Shown here piece after piece: positions 1 to 10,837 of a stretch of 64,000 bases of DNA (position 1 is its first letter; the number at the start of each line of letters is the position of its first letter). The notes beneath the pieces are model-generated. The model was not told where the DNA came from, made no database searches, and saw only the letters and a program-made list of their open reading frames with translations. The position numbers and the translations under genes are program-made. Source of the stretch: Cercophora sp. LCS_1 (Eukaryota > Ascomycota > Sordariomycetes > Sordariales > Lasiosphaeriaceae); contig JAPZLL010000005.1 of NCBI GenBank assembly GCA_036250225.1, forward strand, positions 806,001 through 870,000, in the 5' to 3' direction.

Positions 1-39
1 CTTACTCCGCCATCGATCAAGCGACTAAGGTTGTTTGCA

Positions 40-119
40 GGTCCGCTGGCTCAATGGCAGAGCGTCTGACTACGACTGAGTACATCAGGAGGTTCCAGGT
101 TCGACCCCTGGGTGGATCG
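40..119 (+). tRNA. tRNA-Arg (anticodon ACG) with 8-nt intron
   Basis: A full cloverleaf can be drawn. The 7-bp acceptor stem pairs 40-46 with 112-118, discriminator G119. The D stem GCTC/GAGC is 49-52/60-63. The anticodon stem is 65-69 with 85-89, and the T stem CCAGG/CCTGG flanks a TTCGACC loop. The anticodon loop is CTACGAA once an 8-nt intron (76-83) after base 37 is removed, giving anticodon ACG at 72-74, which reads CGN arginine codons. A T5 Pol III terminator lies at 136-140. A second copy at 30488-30567 on the other strand has identical exon sequence and an intron differing at two of eight bases. Confidence 0.93.
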
Positions 120-135
120 TGAAGCGCTGTCTTCA

Positions 136-140
136 TTTTT
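136..140 (+). terminator. Pol III T5 terminator of tRNA-Arg copy 1
   Basis: A run of five T 17 nt after the discriminator base of the tRNA gene, the usual Pol III stop. A longer T run (244-259) follows in the spacer before the F-box gene. The rest of 141-557 holds no gene that I can support and probably carries the promoter and 5' UTR of the F-box gene. Confidence 0.6.
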
Positions 141-557
141 GCCGAGCTGTCCGCCCATTACCCGTCACTACGAGTGGTGGTGTTATGGTATTTGTGTTTT
201 CTTCGCACAAGTAAGCTCCCTGGAGTCAATACTATCCTTATTGTTTTTTTTTTTTTTTTGGCGCGTGTGGGAAATGCATGTCTCAGTTGGTGTCAGCTTG
301 GGGGCTGCGGCCTGGCATTGATTCGGGATGACGGCGGGGCGATTCGCAAAGGAAGCAGCGATGAGTGTCCGTCTCGCAGTGCTTGCCGTTTGGAGTCTCA
401 CGCGTGGCGGCGACTTGGCAAGGGCAGGGGACCTTGGGGAAAGAACAAGAAAAGTGGGCTCCAGTATTGAACAAAAACAAACTCCCACCGCCAGGATTGC
501 CCATGTTGCCTGCGGTTTCCTCCTCCAAAATACCACCTCCATCCATGATCCATCATC

Positions 558-3221
558 ATGAACTACGACCAAGATGCACCTATTTGGTGTGTCTTCTGCG
601 GTCTTAGCTTTTTACCCCGTTATCTTAAAAAATGCATTGCTTCCGCCCCTCGGTCACCAGAGTTCCGGAGAAAGGTGGCAGAATGGAAGGACGAGACGGG
701 TGGCGGCAACAGTGAGCCCTGCTTTGGCGAACTCGACTTTCTTGACGATGACGTGCGTTCTACCTACGACGGCGAGCTTGTGAACGATGAAAACACAGCC
801 TGGATGAAGGATGGCTACTCCATCGGCCCGTATTATCGACCAGACGATGCCGCCCGCCCGCCAGCTCGTGTCACACAAGAGCTCGTTGGCGCCGATTTTG
901 GGACCGTTGGCTATCATAAAGCATGTTGCGAAATCCTTGCGTTTGTCATGTACGGGTCGCCCAGTGCCACAGGAAAGATTGACCAAATGATATGCTACCG
1001 GACTGTCGAGGCCCTAATCACTCCCGGTGTTGTCGGTCCTCGCCTGGACTACGGCGTCTTCACGACGTACCTCAACAATGAATTCTGGCCGCATGCTGGC
1101 GAAGAGTTTTTGGTTGTCGATCCTTCCTTCAGATCATCACAACCCCTCAAAGACTTGATTCGGTCCCGGCTGCAGGTGGGAACGTTTTACCTACGGCCGG
1201 CAAGTGCCGATGCCGACGGACCAAGGAAACGTCTGCGAAGGGATACTGTCGACGCCGGCTCCGATCCTTTTCACAGGCTGCCTTACGACATTCTTCATGC
1301 CATCACCTCCCGCCTCGATTATGCCTGCGTGTATTCCTTGATGATCGCGTCGCGTGCTGTCAATGCACAGCTGTCCAGGTCATCAAGTTTCTGGAGGCAA
1401 TGGCTGTTGAGGACCATGCCATGGCTGGTAGAGGCACGCGAGCTGTTTAGCGAAGAACCCCAGCTGCTCGAGAACAAGGATTTCAAGAGACTATATCTCT
1501 GGTTGGAAAAGGAGACAAAGATTCGACGGTTCGCAGACGGCCCATTCCTACCAGCGGTCAACCGAAAACGGGTGTGGCAAGTTTGCGAACAGCTCGCGGG
1601 AGAGTGGCTCGACCAAGGAGTCACCGGCCCGCGCTTCAACCTCCAACAGATCTTGACCCACTCAGTGACAATCGGACCCGGAGCAAACGAGAAGCCGGTA
1701 TACCCAGACCCTGGATACGAAATAATCGAGAAGAGGGAGGACGTGCAACATTCCAACGGCTGGCTCAAGTCTTGGTCAGATATTGACAATCTCGAGAAGA
1801 AGATCTTGACATGCTGGTCGGACGACATGAGGCTCGCAGGGGTCACCATGGTTGTTCACGGAAAAAGGCGAGGAGAATGGCAGCCAGACAAGTACGACTA
1901 CAAGCGGCGAGACGATTTTGTGGTCGCGCCTGGCGATTGGGTCATCGGCTTGGTCGTCCACATGACCCCTGACGATGGGTCCCGAACCTATGCTGCTTGC
2001 CAGACAGTTGGCCTCACTGTGAGAGCACCTTGCATTTCGACCGCATTTAAAGTTTCTGACACCTTTTCAGGTAATACTAAAGTCGGGAAATGTTCACCTT
2101 GGGGATTGCAGTCATAGCCTCTGTAAGCGTCCCATGATTGCACCGGAAGGGTGGTACGTCGTTGGAACATTTTTCAGAGAACGACCAGGAGCACCAATCC
2201 CAATGCTCGGCTGCTATATTGCGAAGCGTCCAAAAGGCGATCGCTACTCACCCGAGGATAACGTGCCCTACTGGGGAGTAGATTTCCCAGACATTCCCAT
2301 ATTTGGAAACCTCATGTGGAAAGGTCATTATTTCGCTGGGCGGCCCATCTGGGAGCATCCCAGCCTCAAACTTGTCTACGAGGAACAAAAATACAAACCG
2401 AGAGCTCGAGGACTACCACCAGCTCATAACTCACCTGATTCGCATCAGCCTGATACGCGGCTCCACGCTTTTGTTCATAACGAGCCACTCGTCTGGGGCC
2501 AGACCAAACAGGAGCTGGAAAGCTTGATTAGCATCACAGCCTATGTCGTCAAAGGGCCCGCAATGAGACACGACGATAAGGGCTCCAAGACCAAGAAGGT
2601 CTGGATCAACGAAGTTGAGATCTTGGGTTTAACGGTTGAATTTTCGCCCGAATCGAGCATAGCGCCTCGGACTGTCGGGCTTCGGGAAAATCCTCTGACA
2701 GGAAAGCCCTGGACCAAGGCCTTCACCCGGACGCTTGAGATTGACGGGAAAGGAGGTGAGCGCATCTCAGAAGTCCACTGGTTCTGCGACGGTTTTCGCG
2801 AATCGACCCGGGCGACTCCTGGGCAGCCATGGCGAGGTGTTAGAGTGAGCCGTGCCACCGTATTCTTCTGGAGAACGTCTGGAGACTTACCATGCCTGTG
2901 TAGATTCTCACAAACAAAGGGCAGGAAGCACTCTGGTGTAACGCGGCCCAGAACGCAGACAACACCCGCACGATGGAGAGATGGATGCGCTATAAGCCCG
3001 AAGAAGGTGATGTACTTGTTGGCTTGGTCACCGTGTTCGAAGATCCTTGCGATGATACGGCCAAATCCTTCAAGGAACAGATTCCATTGCCGCCAAAGCT
3101 GAGTCTGCTGGCGGCCATGGCCCTACCCCTGAAAGAACTCACTTCGGCAGTGGCGAGTCTGCCCCTGACGCGAAAGAAATCTTTGTTCCGGCCACTGAAT
3201 CAGTATACTAGTTCCAACTAG
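558..3221 (+). CDS. F-box domain protein, 850 aa
   Basis: Three exons, 558-2018, 2071-2844 and 2904-3221, joined by 52- and 59-nt GT-AG introns; both splices fall on codon boundaries and keep the frame open to TAG. An F-box (LP-x-DILHAI...) sits at about residues 236-280, which suggests an SCF ubiquitin-ligase substrate adaptor. Before it is a Cys-containing N-terminus (C-x2-C near residue 11). After it is a long C-terminal half in which segments resembling one another, each ending in a strand-rich GD-V/W-x-GLV motif, recur, as in a beta-rich substrate-binding domain of unknown type. The start was chosen as the first ATG of the frame. The substrate cannot be inferred. The family is common and expanded in Sordariomycetes. 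Convergent with the next gene. Confidence 0.85.
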
Positions 3222-3810
3222 ACGATGGTTGAGGTGGGAAGGGTTTAGGCTTCGCTCTATTTTTGTCTGGCTGATTTCTGTTCTTGGCATACTGCTCCGA
3301 AATATGACATGTCTGGTCTGTCCATGCCTCTGAGTGGTTTGAAATGCCGCCGCCACCACGTTGGAGTTTCGAATTTGGCTTCAAGTAAACAGAGCCTGTA
3401 TTGAAAATTCCAAACACCCTGATTTACTGATTGCAACGCCTTTTTGAAATGAACAGACGCCCAAACGTAGTGATAGTTGGCCTTCAGTGGCGCCGCCGAA
3501 ATGACTTCACTCGGCAGGGAGGGCGTGGGCGATTTATGGGCGCGGTGTGTCGAAAACAAGAAGGGGGTGTGCGAAAACCAGAGCCCCTTCAATTTCGACG
3601 GTGAAGCAACTCGAACAAGAACGAGGCTCTAATTCTCTCTGGACGTTTGTCATATTTGTTGGTGCTTGTACGGGACAATAAGAAAATTATCTATGTCACA
3701 CTGGCATGCGATATGCTTTCAGACTCTTAAATGCGTCTCCCCCGTTCATGTCCGTCGCCACCCATATAAGAAATACACTCTCCGGCTAGCACACCAACAC
3801 GGCCTGTATT
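3222..3810. other. Convergent intergenic spacer, no gene seen
   Basis: About 590 bases between the 3' ends of the F-box gene and the GPI-protein gene. Short open frames here show no codon-like composition or splice-linked extension. It probably contains both 3' UTRs. Confidence 0.6.
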
Positions 3811-4485
3811 TTAGAAGACAAGAGCAGCGGCCAGGCCGATGACGGCGGCAGCAGCAATATGCGCTTTCTCATGGTGAGCACCAGCGGTCACCAGAGGTAG
3901 CCTGCCAGTTCGGGTCGCGTTGTAATAAGCGCCAGTACCGATCGGCTGGATGCTGCTTCCAGTGGTGACGCTGGGACGGACACTGGGGCCAGTTGCGCCC
4001 GGGAGCGTGGCAGTAGGAACGCCAAAGCCGGGCGGCAGAGAGACATCGTTCTGGGCGGCGCATGTCTTTGGGTCCAGTCCCTGTCTGGCGTTAGTATGTT
4101 GATGCGATGAGGCTGAAGTTGACTGGAACTTACGTCAGGGCAGCAGAGGTCCTCGACCAAACAGAATGATTTCGCAGGGCAACCCCCTATTTCGTGTTAG
4201 AGTGTCCAGCCAGAGGAGGTGTGATTGTCCCATACAGGAAGCTTCACAGCATGTCTCGCCAAGATCAGGGTTGATACACAGTCGGCGTTGAGTACCGGAA
4301 GGAGCTCGGCACTCGATGTATCCCTTGCCGAAAGCCTCAACACAGTCGGCGCCGGAGCCGGTGCTCTCGTCGGGATCGAAAGCCTGGCGCTTGCCAAGAG
4401 CGCCATAGGGTGTGAGGAAGTTGTTGGTAGCATCGACGAGCCCAAGGGCCGTCGCAGCCAAGACAAGAACCGAAGCAGAACGCAT
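3811..4485 (-). CDS. Secreted GPI-anchored cysteine-rich protein, 190 aa
   Basis: Exons 4485-4236, 4186-4134 and 4080-3811, with 49- and 53-nt introns; phases agree. The product starts with a clear signal peptide (MRSASVLVLAATALGLVDA) and a dibasic KR near residue 30 that could be a Kex2 site. It has ten cysteines, including two CC pairs, between about residues 47 and 110. A Ser/Thr/Pro-rich stalk follows, ending in a short hydrophobic tail (AAAAVIGLAAALVF) typical of a GPI-attachment signal. It therefore probably sits at the plasma membrane or cell wall. The start was taken at the ATG that opens the signal peptide rather than one 16 codons upstream. No specific family is recognised; it resembles other fungal GPI-anchored Cys-rich surface proteins. 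Confidence 0.78.
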
Positions 4486-5654
4486 TGTGGGCAAAATTGA
4501 AGCGAGTGTGTCTGAGAAAAACGAATGACCCAAGACGATAAATCGGAGAAAACAAGCAAACAGCTGGGACGAAAGCCTGATTCAACGCTCAACAAAAAAA
4601 GGATTCGTGTCCCTCGGCTCGACTTATACTGCTGACCGACTCACCTTTACCATTTTCGTACTGACTGCCACACCCAACATCCAATATTCCGTATGGTCGG
4701 GATCCCAATGCGGCTGAGACGCGGGGGCAGGGGTCAGGATCGAGTTATTGCCTGCCGTGCAACGCCTAGTGGCCCCAGCAAACGTCATCTGCCGTGGCAC
4801 ATGGCCAATGGCAGCGCTGCCCTCTCCGCCCTGACGGCACGGCCAATGCCACTGCCACGGTCGCCCATCGGGACGAGATCGCTGGCTGGGCGTTGCAGTG
4901 CCTGCGTGCAGCCCCTGAATTCTCGGTTGATGGTGGGTCGCCCGAATCCTGCCCACCCAGTCGCCGAGGCGGCCCTCCATCATCAAGTCATTGTGCAACG
5001 GCCGACCGGGGAACAGCGTCATGTCCTGTCGAATCGAAGGTCGCGAGAAGGGCAAATGCTACGCGCCAAGGGAAATAACGAGGTAGGACGACGCTTCAGA
5101 TAAACCAGATACACCATGGCTCTGAAAATCTGCCCTCCGACGGCTGCGACGCGTCTCTAGCGATTGGCAACCCGGTGTTGAGAATGTCCATCAACATCAG
5201 CCAGAAACCGGCTCCGCCTCCGGCTGGTCCCGGTGGCGCTGGTCGTCCCAATGCTTGGTCCGAATTTAGAATTGTGTATCCCTGGAATTTCGGAGTGGTT
5301 TTTGTCAGGGGACGTATTGCCGTGATTGAAGTGAAGCAGTGATGCGGCGCGCAGGATGACCGGAAGACCATGAACGACGAAGATTTCATGATAGTGGAGA
5401 CCAATTTGAGTGACAAGGTGCTCGATGAAGGGATATTCCGGATTCGTTGTCAGCACAAGATTCTGTTTTTCTTTCGCAATGTTGAAGATGGCAGGAGCAC
5501 TCACTCTCCGTCGGCATTGTGCTGCTGCCTGTTGGACAAGCGGGGTTGAGAACTTCATGCAGACCGCTCCTTCCATGCCTAGGACTTCACACTTCACAGT
5601 GCCTCACCCAAGAAAACGTTGAAATCTTGTTCGGATAACTGCGGAACTTCCAAA
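4486..5654. other. Intergenic region, no supported gene
   Basis: About 1.2 kb between two divergent genes (GPI protein to the left, amidase to the right), so it should hold both promoters. A 500-base open frame on the minus strand (about 5157-5576) is the longest candidate, but it has no homology that I recognise and no good start context. I do not call it. Confidence 0.5.
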
Positions 5655-7402
5655 ATGCCACCCAAAAGAAAGAGGGCAGCCAAGCAAAAACCTTGGGCTA
5701 CCATCGCGGCCGAGGCCCAAGCCTACCGCGACTCCTCCCTTCTCCCCATCAAAGAAACAATCGATTACACCTACCTCAATACCCTCCTCAGTCTTGACCT
5801 CCCTCCCATCAAACTCCTGCCACATCTCTCCATATCGCGCCTCACCTCCCTCCCCCCAAGCGCCCTCCTGACCGCCCTCACGACAACCACCCTCACCTCC
5901 ACCGATATCCTCTCCGGCTTTGTTCAAACTGCCTGCCTAGCCCACCACTATACAAACTGCCTCACTTCCCTCCTCCTCCCACGAGCCAAGGTCCAAGCAC
6001 AAGCCCTAGACACCCACCTCCAGACCACCGGCACCCCAATCGGTGCCCTCCACGGCATCCCAATCAGCATCAAATCCCACCTCTCCATCTCCTCCGAACC
6101 CAACCCTGCGGGCTACACAGCATGGTATCCCAAAATCGCTCCCCACGACTGTCTGGTCGTCCAAATCCTCACCCGGGCCGGCGCAGTCATCCATGCACGC
6201 ACGACCGAGCCGCAAGGCATGATGCAGCTCGAGTGCGCGAGTAATCTCTACGGCGTCACCATCAACCCATTCAACACAGCTCTTAGCCCGGGTGGTTCAT
6301 CCGGCGGCGAAGGCGCGCTTCTAGCGATGCAAGGGAGTTGTATCGGTGTGGGATCCGATGTGGGTGGTAGTATACGTGTCCCTGCGGCAGCATGTGGATT
6401 GTTTGGGTTGAAACCGACGGGATTCAGGGTTCCGACAACCGGTTGGAGTTCTACGCCGCCGGGTGCAGATCCAGTGCCCACGGTGATTGGGCCAATGTGT
6501 AGGTGGTTGGAGGGGGTAGAGATGTTTATGAACACGGTGGTTGGGGCTGAGGCTTGGGGGGTTGAGCCTGCGCTTGTGCCGATGCCATGGCGGACGATTG
6601 ATGTGACGCCTCTCGAGGGGAGGAGGTTGAGGATTGGCGTGGCGGTCGATGATGGGGTTGTTTTTCCGCACCCGCCTGTTACGAGGGTGTTGAAGGAGTT
6701 GATGGGGAAGTTAGAAGGAGTGGATGGGGTGGATGTTGTACCCTTTGGGTTGTATAAGCATGATGAGGGGTGGGCGATTGCGTCGAGCTTGTATTTCACT
6801 GACGGGGGCGAGGCGGACAAAAAGGCGATGGAGGAATCAGGAGAGCCGATGCTTGAGTTAACGAGGTGGATTATGGAGAATGATGGAGTCAAGAATCTGA
6901 CGAGGGAGGAGTTGGAGTATTGGTTGGAAGAGAGGGAGGAGTACCGACTAGAGTACACCAAACATTGGAACGAGACGGGGCGGTGGGATGAGGAGCAGGG
7001 GAAGTGGGTCGACGCTGTTGATGTGATCATTTGTCCGGTTGCGCCAGGTGTGGCGACGCAGCATGGGACAGCCAAGTACTGGTCTTATTCGGCGATATGG
7101 AACCTCGTCGACTATCCTGCTCTGACGTTTCCGGCAGGCAAGTGTGACAAGGATAGGGATGCCAAGGTTGGACGGACAGAGTTCATGAGCGATCTTGATG
7201 TGAAGAATTGGAGTTTGTGTGAGTACGAAGACCGGTAATTTGATCAATACTGACATTGGCCGTAGATGATGCCGAGATATTTCACGGTATGCCGGTTGGT
7301 CTCCAAGTCGTGGGCCGACGATTCGACGACGAGAAGCTTGTGGCGGTTTTGCGGTTCCTACAGGAGCAAGAATGCGTCCCAGTGGTATTCTCCGACCTCT
7401 AG
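5655..7402 (+). CDS. Amidase-signature hydrolase (acetamidase/amdS-like), 566 aa
   Basis: Hydrolyses an amide to acid plus ammonia; amdS-type enzymes allow growth on amides as nitrogen source, but the actual substrate is unknown. Exons 5655-7218 and 7266-7402 are joined by a 47-nt intron (phase 1), restoring the family's C-terminal MPVGLQVVGRRFDDEKL block. The catalytic triad is visible: Lys140 in GIPISIKSH, Ser215 in GGSSGGEGA and nucleophile Ser239 in GSDVGGSIR. The 24-residue spacing between the two serines is that of the family. The start chosen is the ATG in CAAAATGCC at 5655; an in-frame ATG at 5619 would add 12 residues. No signal peptide, so likely cytosolic. Length is normal. Confidence 0.9.
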
Positions 7403-8354
7403 AGCCGGGATTGGGATAGAGGTGGTGGTTGTGAAGTATTTGAGACACTCATTGTCTGTTTTTTCTTTTCATCACGCAGCCCAAGCTGGCCAGTCTTCGG
7501 GACGGCACAGGAAGGATCATACGAGACGATATTGACGGAAGGCCAAGAACGCTCCCGACGCTTTCGAAGGGCAACTCATCGAACTAGAGACGGTGGTGCA
7601 TGTGCATCAGGATTACTTGTGCGTGATCCGGCGCCACGAGACGCATCTTCACCCGACTGGCTGCTTGGCCAAACACTCACAACCAATGGAGTAAAACCCA
7701 ACGGCGGTTCGGGCGGCTGTTGATGGTTATCAGTATTGGTGTCAAGTTGTCGTTTCTAATGGCCCCTAAGGTAGCCGGCCCCACTATCAACAACATCTGG
7801 TGAAGATCGACAAACCGGAAATACGCCAGGTTGCTTGTCGTGGACTGAAATACTGCAGGGAAGCGGGGCTGTCACAGGGGCTCATGGCCTTTCGCACGCC
7901 TCCTGGCACTTGACGAGCCGGAGTCGCAGCACAGCGTCATGGCCTCGGCCTGAATTGGTCAAATCGGGCAGTGAGGCAGGTTCCGTCAAGCTCAACCCAT
8001 CAAACTGCTACCAAAGGCAATTATCCAACCAGACTTGTCAGCCACATCCTCCTTGGGTTATATATTGGCCTCTCCATTGTGGTAAGTCAAGAGGAAATCA
8101 AGACTGTGTCGTTGCTGGCAGTGGGTTGCTCTGTGCACCCCAGTTTTGGACTGGGTGGTCCTGACGATGATGTTGAGAAAGGTGCAGTTGTTGACTTAAC
8201 AGTTATGTAACGTATGGACAGAAGCCAGAGTGAGGTGACGATGGTTGCCCGGGTGACGATGGTTGTGATAAATGTCTGGCAGGAACTTGGGCTGACGAGG
8301 AACGATATAAGCAAGTGCACGGTGTCAGGTTATCGGCGAAGTAGCTCAATGGCT
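7403..8354. other. Intergenic, one short unexplained open frame
   Basis: No complete gene is supported. A 51-codon frame at 7539-7694 (+) has coding-like composition (acidic/His-rich, LIELETVVHVHQDY) but is preceded immediately by TGA and has no ATG. It could be a terminal exon or a gene remnant. Confidence 0.35.
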
Positions 8355-8465
8355 GGCCTTGTGGCCTAGTGGTTTAATTGTTAACCCCTCCCCTCTCCGT
8401 ACCTTCGCTTGGCCTTATAGGCGGGAGAGGGGGGTTCAAGTTTTGCTTGGGGCGCCTTTCTTTTT
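8355..8465 (+). ncRNA. Degenerate tRNA-like / SINE-like Pol III unit
   Basis: An A box fitting TRGYNNARNNG lies at 8362-8372 and a B-box-like GGTTCAAGTTT at 8433-8443. They are about 60 nt apart and followed by a T5 terminator at 8461-8465, so the three Pol III signals occur in order. A 9-bp perfect stem (CCCCTCTCC with GGAGAGGGG) lies between the boxes. A normal tRNA does not fold: the T stem would pair GGGGG with TTTGC, as if cytosines had become T, and the acceptor stem is poor. It could be a decayed tRNA with a long variable region or the tRNA head of a SINE. No poly-A tail or target-site duplication was established. Confidence 0.4.
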
Positions 8466-9186
8466 GTACTTTTCAGCGGCGATGACGTCCAAAGTACCTG
8501 CAAGCCAGCAAAACGACCAGCTCTGGAAGGTTTCAGCATTGATCCCACTTGAAACACCCATTACACCCCCCTAAAATCGACACCACGAATTTCTCTTTCC
8601 TTCTTCGGAACTGAGCAGTTGCGGCCTTGGCCTGAGCCCGTTGCGTCCAGGTCGAATTATCCATTTTTCTTGAACAAACAACATATCATTGTGGACACTT
8701 CACAGTACCACAATTATCTCGAGTAGCACTGAGGTCTCAGGCGCTTACCGATGACTGCAGTGCATTTGCTCAATACGAGGATTTGAGATTGAGCTGAGGT
8801 CGAGAGGAAGCTCGGGCTGCACCTGGCGATTGTGGCAGGTTGCCTTACGGATACATGGTTTTCATAAAAACAATTTCATTGGCTCATTTGCGCAGCTCTC
8901 ATTTACGCTTCATATCCATAACTGCAGGAAGGCGCTTGTGCTGCAGCGGGACGTTACGACTTTCCCAGAATGGTTCCTACCGCCTAGGCTGGCAAAGAGG
9001 ATTGCAATTTCAACACCATTTGCACAGCTTGGCGATGCAGGTTGAATGAGCCGGACACAAATCTCGCTAGCAGAGCCAGTAGGGAATCTCGGTACATTTG
9101 CAGTAGCCGATGACAAGAAGACGGCAGCCTAGGAGGAAGACAGAATAAACAACCTGCGATTGTTCATCATAACAGCGTAAGTCGGA
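8466..9186. other. Intergenic, no gene seen
   Basis: About 720 bases with only short, overlapping open frames on both strands. It is presumably the upstream region of the small secreted protein at 9303. Confidence 0.5.
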
Positions 9187-9194
9187 TATAAATA
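9187..9194 (+). promoter_or_regulatory. TATA box of the crystallin-like secreted protein
   Basis: TATAAATA 109 nt before the ATG at 9303, the normal spacing for a fungal TATA promoter with a short leader. Its presence supports the reconstructed gene and suggests regulated rather than constitutive expression. Confidence 0.55.
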
Positions 9195-9302
9195 CAGACC
9201 AACATAATCACCCAAAGCTAAGACTCCTTGGATCCACATCCATAAGACCAACATCTAATTCACTTGACAAGAATTGCCATCCCAGAGAAGCTTCCCTCCG
9301 CA

Positions 9303-9844
9303 ATGCGAACCACCACGTCTTTCATCGCCCTTGCGGCACTTTCGCAGATCTCTGCCGCTCTTCCATCTCCCGCGCAGCAGCTTGCGGCTCCAGCGCTGTT
9401 CGAAAACAACGCTGTCCCCGTCGAGAGAAAGGCTGTGGCAGCGCTGACACACATCTATATATGCAAGGACATCAATTGGGTCAACTGTTCAAATCAGGAA
9501 GTCCAGACAGGGACGTGTTGTAAGTTATGGCCCTTTGCCGTTTCAAAGAGGGGGGGGGGGAGGGCTGTCCATGCTAATGCGCTGAATGACGTTAGACGAC
9601 ACCAACAGCGAGTGGAATGACAAGATCTCCTCCGCTGGGCCCGACCGGGGAACTACTTGCGTCCTTTATGAGTAAGTCGCTCCTCCAGCCATCTCAGCAT
9701 CTTTTCTTTCCATCGCGCTGATGCAAGAACCCTATCAGAAACGCCAGATGCGGAGGCGCTAGTCTTACCATTAGCAATCCAGGTATCGCTGATCTTCGGG
9801 GTGTGAACTTCAACGACAAGATTAGTTCCCTCCGTTGTTCTTGA
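9303..9844 (+). CDS. Small secreted beta/gamma-crystallin-like protein, 132 aa
   Basis: Exons 9303-9519, 9596-9671 and 9739-9844, with two introns (76 and 67 nt); phases 1 and 2 match at both joins. A signal peptide (MRTTTSFIALAALSQISA) is followed by a pro-like stretch. The mature domain (about 50-132) has six cysteines. The hexapeptide NDKISS occurs twice, at 80-85 and 123-128; both copies are perfect matches to the (N/D)(N/D)XX(S/T)S calcium motif of beta/gamma-crystallin Greek keys. Between them LYENARCGGASLTI resembles the conserved tyrosine-corner strand. From family knowledge the fold binds Ca2+ in a two-motif domain; an extracellular, disulfide-bonded version is inferred. Function unknown: wall-associated, antimicrobial or effector roles are all possible. 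Confidence 0.8.
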
Positions 9845-10542
9845 GTGTTGGGGAGACTCTCTGCCGCACGCTGTCACGATTTGCTGAACAGATGCTGCAA
9901 CGCCTTGAATGAAGGTATATAATTTTGGAGCTACTGGGATAACAATGCAAATGAATTCATTTTCCACTTATCGCCCGTTTAATTTCACCCCTGAGCGAGA
10001 TCGGCTAGGGAGTCCGGCATCATGTCTTCTGGCCTCAGGTCGGTGAGAGAGGCTAGCGGTTGTGGGCAGAAAAGCTCGAGACTGCGACCATCACCACCAT
10101 CGGCGACGGCGGTGGCCCATCTTTGCTGGGGGCTCGGTAGAGACTGGAGCAGTTTAGGAGCTCCGAAGTCGCTTTGCCGTTTGTCCCAAGTTGTTATCAC
10201 CTTGGGGTGATGAGGATGATGAGGTGTTGTTTTGAGGTTCATTCCCAGGGCCAAGAAAAAAAGCCATCGCCACACCGTCGAAGCAGACCTCAGAAAAGGT
10301 TTGAGAGCCTCGAACTATCAACAGTCAACCCGTTTGGTTTCCCCAGCGACCTTCTTTGTTTCGCTCTCTCAACCCGCCCAACCACTTTTCAAAAATCCTG
10401 GCTTTTTCAGGCCCAGCTTATTAGACAAAGGCCAACATACAATACTAAGCCAGAACAATGCCAATATTGGTTAGATACCGGAACCAGACTTGAATAACCA
10501 CCCGAAGACTTTTTTTTGACAACCCCCGACCACGCCACAGAA
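9845..10542. other. Intergenic, no gene seen
   Basis: About 700 bases containing the 3' UTR of the secreted protein and the upstream region of the small membrane protein. Short open frames on both strands show no consistent support. Confidence 0.5.
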
Positions 10543-10779
10543 ATGATGGATGATCAACCGCAACCTCACAGAAGCAGCTTCAGCGAGCTGATAATCGACC
10601 TGGGCATCCCAGCCCTCAAAGGCTTCATCTTCATGCTGTGGTTGTGGAACGTGACATCGCCCACCGCATTCCTAGTCGGTGGGCTAATTGCGCTGGCCAT
10701 CATGCACCTCGTTACTTCACGCTGGCCCTTTCGACCACAAAAACCTCCGGTTCCGAAAAAAGTCAGATTCCAGGACTGA
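10543..10779 (+). CDS. Small predicted membrane protein, 78 aa
   Basis: A single exon with two adjacent ATGs (10543 and 10546) in an AGAAATGATGG context. The product has a hydrophilic N-terminus and then a hydrophobic stretch, possibly a helical hairpin (ALKGFIFMLWLWNVTS, then TAFLVGGLIALAIMHLV), and a basic C-terminal tail (PKKVRFQD). No family is recognised. It lies 58 bp from the 3' end of the P450 gene on the opposite strand. Its coding-like membrane topology makes it plausible, but there is no homology or splice evidence, so it could be a chance frame. Confidence 0.45.
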   Translation: MMDDQPQPHRSSFSELIIDLGIPALKGFIFMLWLWNVTSPTAFLVGGLIALAIMHLVTSRWPFRPQKPPVPKKVRFQD

Positions 10780-10837
10780 CGTGGTATGTTCAACTCGCAT
10801 TCCTCCGTCCATCTATGACAAGGTTTGACAATGGAAG

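Noticed and set aside
5157..5576. Minus-strand frame of about 140 codons between the GPI protein and the amidase
   Set aside because: Some stretches look protein-like, but there is no family match, weak start context and no splice extension; kept as undecided.
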